A stretch of 64,000 nt of DNA, from contig NC_049990.1 of the NCBI RefSeq assembly GCF_000003815.2, forward strand, positions 19,947,279-20,011,278, in the 5' to 3' direction. This DNA comes from Branchiostoma floridae (lineage: Eukaryota > Chordata > Leptocardii > Amphioxiformes > Branchiostomatidae). The notes beneath the pieces were generated by a model. It was not told where the DNA came from, made no database searches, and saw only the letters and a program-made list of their open reading frames with translations. The position numbers and the translations under genes are program-made. Positions 55,907 to 64,000 of this stretch are shown piece after piece; positions within the stretch are counted from its first letter, which is position 1; each line of letters begins with the position of its first letter.

Positions 55907-58358
55907 GCCGTGACTGTAGTTGCAGTTGCAGTACCAATATGGAAGCTATGAGTGTGGTTGCCAGCATGGTTATTGACTCCAGTCTACCACGCTAGTGTCA
56001 CTTTTCCTACACCGGTACAGTTTGCCTTGATTACAATAAGAGTGTCTTGTTGGTTGTGCCATGATGTCATATTTTGTCTCTTCAATTCCTGTTACAACGT
56101 TTATGGTATTTTGAAAACTTGCAATCATTTTTACCCATCTTTATTCTTTTTGTCCTGTCTTACTATTTTTGCAGTCTGCAAGGTTGTCATACTTGCTGGG
56201 GCCTTAAATTATGAATATGAATGATCTGAGACAAGTTGGATGTCCAGAAATTAATATTCAAAGGACTTTTCATGAATTTGTCTGCAGAACAGACAATGGA
56301 GAGATCTGGAAGAAACTGTTTGTTTTTTAACCTTTCTATGAATGGAAAAGAGTTGACGACAATAGTGGATACCCAATAGGAAACAAGGTAAGACAACGTC
56401 AAGCTGAAGAAATTTTGAATTCCAATTGGAAACAAAGCTAAGAAAAAAATGTCATTTGTTTTGCAACAGGCTCGTTTTTTCATGGAATGAGTTGAAATTT
56501 AGCAAAAAAGGTAACGGCATATATCCTATTGATATTGAAATATTTCGATTTATGTGCTGATTTTTACGAGCAACCGACTTGATTGCAAGATGACCACGTC
56601 TGTCATATTTATACCATGCCTTCGGCCGTCGGGTGAGACTGATAGCCTCCACCAGGCATTACTACAGGATACGGCGATCATAGAATTCGCCCCCCCCCCC
56701 CCCAAAAAAAAAGGTATATGTTTCCCCTCCGGCCGGCGCCAACTCATCCGGTAGCAAAACTCCCCTGGCAAATTATTCTCCCTATAACAGCCAGCGCAGT
56801 CAGTCTGGTAGAGACCGTGGTTGGTACTTTGAATACACCGTGTTGCATGTATGAAGCTAAATGTATGTACATAAGCAAATAGGATACAAGACAGGCATGA
56901 CACTTTTTCGAGAGCTCTTTTCATCTCTAACACTAATGTACCTGAATGTTTACTTGCTGTACTACTGTTTTATTTGATCTCACATTGTTTTGTCCTTTGT
57001 TTATTTTATTTTCAAATGTCCTAGTGGTAATGTTAATATTAGCTTTGCTAGAGTTCATTTACCACTGTGTCTTGTCTTATATGTATACCAATAAAAAATA
57101 AAATAAAATAAAAAAAATGTTTACTTGGTCTCATTATTATTTTTTTGTATGTAACATGCACTGTGAGTTGATTTGTCTGAGCACAATTTACTGTCATGAC
57201 ATGAATATTAACTATGAGTAGGAAGGGCTTGTTGATTAACCCTTGGTTGAAATTAGCAAAAAGACACATCCTTTGTCCGTCGGGGTCTTAATACTTTGTA
57301 CTTTCAATGATGTTATCAATCTATCTAAACATGTCATAACTGTAATATTATCCAAACATCAAATAAATTCAAATAATCTTGTGGACACGTTTATGAAGGT
57401 TAGACATCCAGGTAAACAATATTCAAATACAATTCAATCTCTACAACTGGATAAAAAACAGATATTTCCTTTAAGACGTTTCGAGAGACATCTTGTGGAC
57501 AAAAATTGTTTGGTAGATATTTGCACCACCGAGTTTCAATTTCCTTCATGTTTGTTGCTATTTTCTGATACTTTTTATTCTTAAAATCCTTTTTTTATTT
57601 ACAGAGTCTGACGCTTTCCTTGAGCACAAAGGCCTAACACACTTCTTGATCAACAAGAAAACAGTTTCTGTCCTTTCAAAGCATACATTTCAACTGCCAT
57701 TAAATCGGATATTTTTGGGGGGAAATCTGGAGATTTTTTTCAATCTTTAAATTTTGCAGAAAATCTTCGTCAAAAAAATCTCAAAACGTTTCGATTTTCA
57801 GCGACGCGTGTCTGGCGGTAATTCTGATTTGCACAGTGGCTTGGAAGCTTCTCCCAAAAAATTAAATTTGTAAGTATTAGCTGTTAAGGTTAGTGTTTGT
57901 CCAAAGTGAAATACTAGTCCAAAATTAATCTGGAAAAGTGTGGAAAATTGACACTCGCAAATATAATCCAAAAATTCACACTGTGTATGATCTTTCAAAC
58001 CGCCGAAAACTGATATGTTAGGGGATATCAACCACATTATCAAAGCAAAATTGCCCAAACTACATGTAAAAGGGTCAAGCTAAGGCTTTAAAGATTAAAC
58101 TGGTCCTTGACTGCCCACGGCAGTCTGAAACAAACCAGACTAATATTCCTGACAAAATAAAAAAAAAACGTCTAAAACATGTATCCTGGCAACCTTTGAA
58201 AAACAGAGCCCCCGATTTTTCATAATATCATGAAACCTCCAAAGGAAATTGCATCAAACTCATTCATTGAAAAATATCCAATTCATATCCAGGAAACTGA
58301 CGCACGTCATGACGTATAAAGCCCATTTGCATTGGTGAAGCAAATTTCACTTATCAAT
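55907..58358. other. Intergenic, no gene recognised
   Basis: It holds a C/A tract at 56692-56711 and an A-rich stretch (57092-57117) after 'ccaataaaaaataaaataaa', possibly a retroposon tail. The ATTCAA.GGAC.TTTC.TGAATTTGTCTG-like phrase at 56253 repeats one at 55111. The LRR promoter should lie just before 58358, but no site is clear. Confidence 0.45.
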
Positions 58359-61300
58359 ATGCCGCAAAGCAAGACACTAGTTGTTCTCCTGTTGGTCTCC
58401 ATACATTTGGTATTAGTAGTTCAACAGTGCCCCGACAACTGTGATGCTTTAGTTGATTTTTTCTCAACTTGTCGCTGTCCAAGCAAACAAGGAACAGGGG
58501 CACCCTGCAGTTGGGTTGGCCATGGTGGAATTATGTACAACTTTCCTGTCTGCCTTGCCTCCATACCAATCGGCGGCTTCAACACAGAACTTGGATCTCT
58601 CCAGATCTTCTATCTGCGTTCTCCCACACTCCTGGAGCACTCTTTTGCAAGCTATAGTCTTTCGGGGCTTGTGCACCTGACTATCCACAAGTCTAACATT
58701 TCTACAATACAGCAGAGGGCCTTCCAAGGTCTACAAATGGTGATGGCGCTCTACCTGTATGACAACCGAATCTCCAATATGGGTGAGTTGAAATAGATTT
58801 TGACACTTTTGAACATTAATATGTCAAGTCGATGGTTCTATATAATCCAACAAAAATACTAGTATAAATTCAAGATAGGTCTAAAATGTTGTAGTTCATT
58901 GGTTAAGTACATGTTACACATTGTGTAACGCTATATTTTTTCACTACAATTCGTGTCAAGGTATAACATTCTGGTCTCTGAATTTGAAAAAGTAGGGCAC
59001 ATCTTGTCTTCCCTTTGCCCATGGGCATTAGATATGGAGTCTGCAGAGGACGGTATCCTTAGAATTTACTTGCATTTGCCTACTGTATCCTGAAATGTAG
59101 ACATAGAATTCTTACAATTGACACAACTTTTCCACAAACAACATAATTTTTGTGGATATTGAAAACATAATCCAAATCAGATAATGCTAATGACATCCTT
59201 ATTTCCATAGTAAATGACACAAGTAAATGAAACTACAAATTTGCAAAGTCTCTAGAAGCACCCCTATCCATGCAAAATGGACTGGCCTATGTGACCCATT
59301 TTTCATTTCTAGTGCTAGAGTTATCGATCTAAATCCCAAATTCCAGATCAATTGGTTTTCTTCATGACACAGGAAGCAAAAGTATACATTTTTGGTTAAA
59401 AATGGCAAAAAGATCCCAAATTTAACCATTTTAAGTGATGTACAATATGGATGTGAATAGAGCCCTGTGGACTAGGGCTGGGTATCGGTACAGCGTACCG
59501 GTACAAAACCGGTTTTTCTTATTGGACCGGTCCAGAAAAACCGGACTTGAAAAAATTAGGTGGACCGGATGTTGGACCGATTAGAAAATTAACATATTAT
59601 TTTATAAGGCATTCATACGTTTTGGCGCTTGCAGTTGGACGAAAATGACAAGAGTGAAGTAGAGTAGAGTTTATAGTAATTTCTACCAATGTTTACATTC
59701 AATCGTACAGGTGCAGTTAGCGTTGTAGTATTTTAAAACGCCAGTGTTATGTCTAATACTCCACCAAACAGATTTCTTTGTAGTGAAATGGACCATTGGT
59801 ATGAGTCATACTGAATCAGGTCCAGGTTCAGGTCCGGACCTGGACCTGATCCTCTGGACCTGAACTGGACCTGGACCTGAATTTTCTGTACCGGTACCCA
59901 GCCCTACTGTGGACACATACCGTACGCACCTTCATACCGAAATTCAGATCATTTCGTCTGCATACAAAGTCATAGGAGCCAAAAATTAACATTATTGGTC
60001 TAAAAATTGGCCAAAAATACCCACATTCAAAGTGAACATGAAGTACTGTGGGCACTGTGAGCCAGCTTCATAAGATTGTTTCTGGTTTATTGTGCCTTCA
60101 TGAAGCTTCTTTCGTTTCCCATCAGAACCTGATGCTTTCCTTGGGCTTCATAACCTCACGGACCTGTTCCTTGACAAAAACATGATTTCTACCGTATCAA
60201 AGTATGCATTCCGTGGGTTGCCTTTGCTGGAAAGACTTTCCTTGGCCTTGAATCAGCTCAATACTCTACCCATTGATGCCATTCTACAACCCAAGGCATT
60301 AACAAGGGCTGACCTACGTAGAAATCTCATTACCACTATCGACAGTAATGTCGTGCGTCTGGAGCAAAATCAGCATCTACAGGTTACGATGCAGGATAAC
60401 AAGCTACGTTGTGATGAAAATCTGGCATGGTTCACCTGTAACGTGTATCACCTGAAGCAGATTTCCGATCGCATGGCACTTAGGTGTGCATCCCCTGGTG
60501 ACCTGCGTGGCAATCTTATCAAGGATGTCATCCTTAGCTGCCAGCCTCATCATTACACGTACAGGCCAGAAGATAACGTTGCGTCTACTGGACATGATGA
60601 AATGACCATTCCAACAGGTACTGTAAAGATGATCTCAGCAGGTCCAACAACCATCGCCACCTATCCGAACAACGAGACCATTCCCACTGAGGTCTACACA
60701 GAGTTGTATGAAGTCTACACATCTACAAAGGAAGTCTTTCATCACACAACAGCGATAGACCATGTCATTCTTCTTGGGGGAGAGACAGTCACTCGCAAAA
60801 ACACCTTTGTACTGACCATGGTCTATGCTGTTGCTGTGCCTCTTTTCCTTGTAACGGCAATCTTCATCTACAAATGTTTAGATCGTAATGATCAAACAAC
60901 TAGAAAGGAAAAAGAAAATACGTCCGAGGTTGAAAGCCAGAGAATTGAGCCATATGCAGTGGTTTATCCTGACGCTTCTGAACTACAAGCATCTCAAGAA
61001 AACTCGGCTACAGAAAGACAACCAAATGCTGCTAACCAGAACCCTGAACACAATGATGCCATCGTGCCATATGCAGTGTCCTACGTTGATGACACAGGGA
61101 AAGGGGAAGATGGCGAGCTTCCACCATATGCAACCACCCTCTTTGGTCATGACCAAGAATGCAAGAATGCCATTCAGCCATACGCAGTGGCTTACAATGA
61201 AGACCCTGCAGGGTCAGAGATTCAACCATATGCAGTGGCTTACAAGGAAGATCGAGGATCACATCTTCAGCCACATGCAGTGACTAACCATGAAAACCCA

Positions 61301-61960
61301 GGACCACAACTTCAGCCATATTCTGTGACCTACGATGAAAACCCAGGGCCAAAGCTTCAGCCTCATTCAGTGACCCATGATGAAGACCCAGGACCACAGC
61401 TCCAGCCATATTCTGTGACCTACGATGAAGACCCAGGGCCAAAGCTTCAGCCTCATGCAGTGACCCATGATGAAGACCCAGGACCACAGCTCCAGCCATA
61501 TTCTGTGACCTACGATGAAGATCCAGGACCACAGCTTCAGCCTCATGCAGTGACCCATGATGAAGACCCAGGACCACAGCTCCAGCCATATTCTGTGACC
61601 TACGATGAAGACCCAGGGCCAAAGCTTCAGCCTCATGCAGTGACCCATGATGAAGACCCAGGACCACAGCTCCAGCCATATTCTGTGACCTACGATGAAG
61701 ATCCAGGACCACAGCTTCAGCCTCATGCAGTGACCCACGGTAAAACCCCAGGACCAAAGCTTCAGCCTCACGCAGTGACCCATGATGAAGACCCAGGACC
61801 ACATCTTCAGCCATATTCTGTGACCCACGATGAAAACCCAGGATCACAGGTCCAATCCTATACAGTGACCCACAATGAAAAACTAGGACCACAGCTGCAA
61901 CCTCTTGCATTGACCCATGATGAAGTCCCTGTGCCATATCTTCAGTCTCATATGGAGTGA
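58359..61960 (+). CDS. Single-pass LRR receptor with tandem tyrosine-motif tail, 752 aa
   Basis: Two exons, 58359-58782 and 60126-61960, joined G|GTGAGT to TCAG| at phase 1. ATG at 58359 starts a signal peptide (about 22 residues, LVVLLLVSIHLVLVV). Then come a cysteine-rich N-terminal cap, several LRRs (LVHLTIHKSNISTIQQRAF, LTDLFLDKNMISTVSKYAF and others) and an LRR C-terminal cap with four cysteines. A Thr-rich stalk leads to a TM helix at about 369-392. The 360-residue cytoplasmic tail begins with spaced PYAVxY motifs and becomes about 15 units of 15 residues (61265-61939; LQPYSVTYDEDPGPK alternating with LQPHAVTHDEDPGPQ). The paired tyrosines suggest SH2-type or ITAM-like signalling, but no kinase or TIR domain is present. 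The stop at 61958 follows a frameshift within the repeat. Likely a cell-surface recognition or innate-immune receptor; ligand unknown. Confidence 0.82.
59473..59906. mobile_element. hAT MITE with exact 8-bp target-site duplication
   Basis: CTGTGGAC is found at 59465-59472 and 59907-59914. Ends are TAGGGCTGGGTATCGGTAC and GTACCGGTACCCAGCCCTA. The interior has repeated GGACCTG/CAGGTCC palindromes. An 8-bp duplication is the hAT hallmark. It lies in the LRR-gene intron. Confidence 0.92.
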
Positions 61961-62100
61961 CCCATGATAAAAACTCAGGGCCAAAGCTTCAACCTCATGC
62001 AGTGACCCATGATGAAAAACCAGGACCACAACTTTAGCCATATTCTGTGACCCACGTTGAAAAAACAGGACCAAATACAGTTAAGTCTCATGCACGATGA
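61961..62100 (+). pseudogene. Out-of-frame continuation of the LRR-receptor tail repeat
   Basis: After the stop the 45-bp repeat continues (QPHAVTHDEKPGPQL-like in the shifted frame), then meets a TAG at about 62034. It shows the tail was once longer. Confidence 0.7.
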
Positions 62101-62309
62101 AGAGTCAACAGTTGTAAAACAACCAGTAAAAACCCAATCAGAAGCCTAGTCACTGCATACAAATGCCGAAAATATATGAGGACGAGAAATCAAATGTGGC
62201 AGTCAATCAGCATATGTCGGGAAATGTCTTTATGGGAAGGAAGAGAAAAATGAGAATGCAATGTACAGGGGGCCTTGTACATTGCAGCTAATACTGGTAC
62301 AAAAGAGCA

Positions 62310-63935
62310 CAGCACACCTCACGGACAGACAGTAATGACAGCACATCTCACGTCCTGTACAACCCAGCTCATGGACAGCCTGTGAGTAAGGACAGCACAT
62401 CTCACGTCCTGTAAATCCCAGCTCATGGACAGCCTGAGAGTAAGGACAGCACATCTCACGTCCTGTAAATCCAAGCTCATGGACAGCCTGAGAATAATGA
62501 CAGCACATCTCACGCCCTGTATAACCCAGCTCATGGACAGCCTGTGAGTAAGGACAGCACATCTCACGTCCTGTACAACCCAGCTCATGAACAGCCAAAG
62601 AGTAAGGACAGCACAACTCACGTCCTGTAAATACCAGCTCATGGACAGCCTGAGAATAATGACAGCACATCTCACGCCCTGTATAACCCAGCTCATGGAC
62701 AGCCTGTGAGTAAGGACAGCACATCTCACGTCCTGTACAACCCAGCTCATGGACAGCCTGAGAGTAAGGACAGCACATCTCACGTCCTGTACAACCCAGC
62801 TCATGGATAGCCTGAGAGTAAGGACAGCACATCTCACGCCCTGTATAACCCAGCTCATGGGCAGTCTGAGAGTAAGGACAGCACATCACACGTCCTGTAC
62901 AATTTACTTCATGGACAGCCTGTGAGTAAAGACAGCACATCTCACGTCCTGTACAACCCAGCTCATGGACAGCCTGAGAGTAAGGACAGCACATCTCACG
63001 TCCTGTAAATACCAGCTCATGGACAGCCTGAGAATAATGACAGCACATCTCACGTCCTGTATAACCCAGCTCATGGACAGCCTGTGAGTAAGGACAGCAC
63101 ATCTCACGTCCTGTACAACCCAGCTCATGGACAGCCTGAGAGTAAGGACAGCACATCTCACGTCCTGTAAATCCCAGCTCATGGACAGCCTGAGAATAAT
63201 GACAGCACATCTCATGTCCTGTATAACCCAGCTCATGGACAGCCTGTGAGTAAGGACAGCACATCTCACGTCCTGTACAACCCAGCTAATGGACAGCCTG
63301 AGAGTAAGGACAGCACATCTCACGTCCTGTACAACCCAGCTCATGGACAGCCTGAGAGTAATGACAGCACATCTCACGCCCTGTATAACCCAGCTCATGG
63401 GCAGCCTGAGAGTAAGGACAGCACATCTCACGTCCTGTACAACCCAGCTCATGGACAACCTGAGAGTAATGACAGCACATCTCACGTCCTGTACAACCCA
63501 GCTGGGCAGTCTGTGAGTAATGACAGCACATCTCACGTCCTGTACAACCTAGCTCATGGACAGCCTGTGAGTAAGGACAGCACATCTCACGCCCAGCTCA
63601 TGGACAGTCTGAAAGTAAGAACAGCACATCTAACGCCCTGTGCAATCAAGCTCATGTACAGCCTGTGAATAAGGACAGCACATCTCACGCCCAGCTCATG
63701 GACAGTCTGAAAGTAAGGACATTACATCTCACGCCCTGTATAACCCAGCTCATGGACAGTCTGAAAGTAAAGAACAGCACATCTCATGTCCTGTTCAATC
63801 CAGTTCATGGACAGCCCAAGAGGAAGGATAGCACATCTCATGTCCTGTACAACCCAGCTCATGGACAGCTTGAGGGTAAGACATCTCATCTTATAGTTAT
63901 ACCCCGTATAACCCAGCTAATGGACAGCCTGTAAG
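62310..63935. repeat. 54-bp minisatellite, about 30 units with a three-unit higher-order pattern
   Basis: Each unit reads 'cagctcatggacagcctg' then 'agtaaggacagcacatctca' then 'cgtcctgtacaacc'. Variants differ at the end (gtacaaccc, gtaaatccc, gtataaccc) and at 'agtaagg/aataatg'. They often follow in the order of three, giving blocks of 162 bp, with interruptions. Since 54 is a multiple of three, ORFs of 140-344 codons appear on both strands. These are by-products, not genes. It starts about 210 bp after the receptor-tail remnant. No spacers, so not a CRISPR array. Confidence 0.93.
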
Positions 63936-64000
63936 TCTGACAAGCAAAACTACATTTAGTGTGTACAAAGAAGACCATATGGACACTTGACCTCCACAAT

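Noticed and set aside
61284-61937. Minus-strand ORFs of 217 and 153 codons across the receptor tail
   Set aside because: Shadows of the 45-bp coding repeat; the plus frame connects to a signal peptide, LRRs and TM helix, so it is the real one.
62230-63585. Minus-strand ORFs of 344 and 99 codons reading as Cys-rich 18-residue repeats (CCPYSQAVHELGCTGREM)
   Set aside because: They are only the opposite-strand reading of the 54-bp minisatellite, whose length is divisible by three; there is no splice site, promoter or non-repeat coding flank.
62310-63935. CRISPR-like regular array
   Set aside because: The units are contiguous, with no unique spacers, in a eukaryotic genome.

Overview
The window looks like nuclear DNA of a cephalochordate (amphioxus, Branchiostoma-like). 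Its genes have vertebrate-like, intron-rich structures: DNAJC3 and DZIP1 stand head to head, as I recall them doing in human 13q32. It also holds a member of an amphioxus-type nucleotidyltransferase-TPR family, a leucine-rich-repeat receptor and many small transposons (MITEs and tRNA/5S-derived SINEs). The assignment is inference; no database was searched.

Layout. 0.5-5.6 kb (minus): a four-exon membrane-anchored sulfotransferase-like gene. 5.9-8.1 kb: a MITE and a duplicated ~150 bp segment. 8.4-10.6 kb (plus): a probable damaged gene with several reading-frame lesions. 11.7-16.1 kb (minus): a nucleotidyltransferase plus 12-TPR gene whose first exon is a 54-bp minisatellite. 16.8-19.5 kb: a tandem duplication of non-coding DNA, one copy split by a 1.28 kb terminal-inverted-repeat element. 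22.9-37.5 kb (minus): DNAJC3 (p58IPK), 12 exon positions, two of which are duplicated. 37.9-52.7 kb (plus): DZIP1, 20 coding exons. 53-58 kb: intergenic DNA with a SINE and a MITE. 58.4-62.0 kb (plus): a single-pass LRR receptor with a tyrosine-rich repeat tail. 62.3-63.9 kb: a 54-bp minisatellite.

Main points. DNAJC3 has an exact ER-stress element (CCAAT-N9-CCACG) just upstream of its start codon. It also has two 106-bp TPR exons whose phases (2 to 0) would break the frame if both were included, so they should be mutually exclusive, and two alternative last exons. The shared DNAJC3/DZIP1 promoter region carries ZNF143- and YY1-like sites. In the TPR gene, the expanded 18-residue repeat is broken in its ancestral frame but open in another frame that rejoins the domain-coding frame before the splice donor. 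In the LRR gene the cytoplasmic tail is a 15-residue repeat built on PYxVxY motifs, cut short by a frameshift.

Exon joins were worked out by hand from splice motifs and codon phase; transcripts were not available. The longest stretches without a gene (10.6-11.7, 19.5-22.5, 52.7-58.3 kb) hold only repeats or nothing recognisable.
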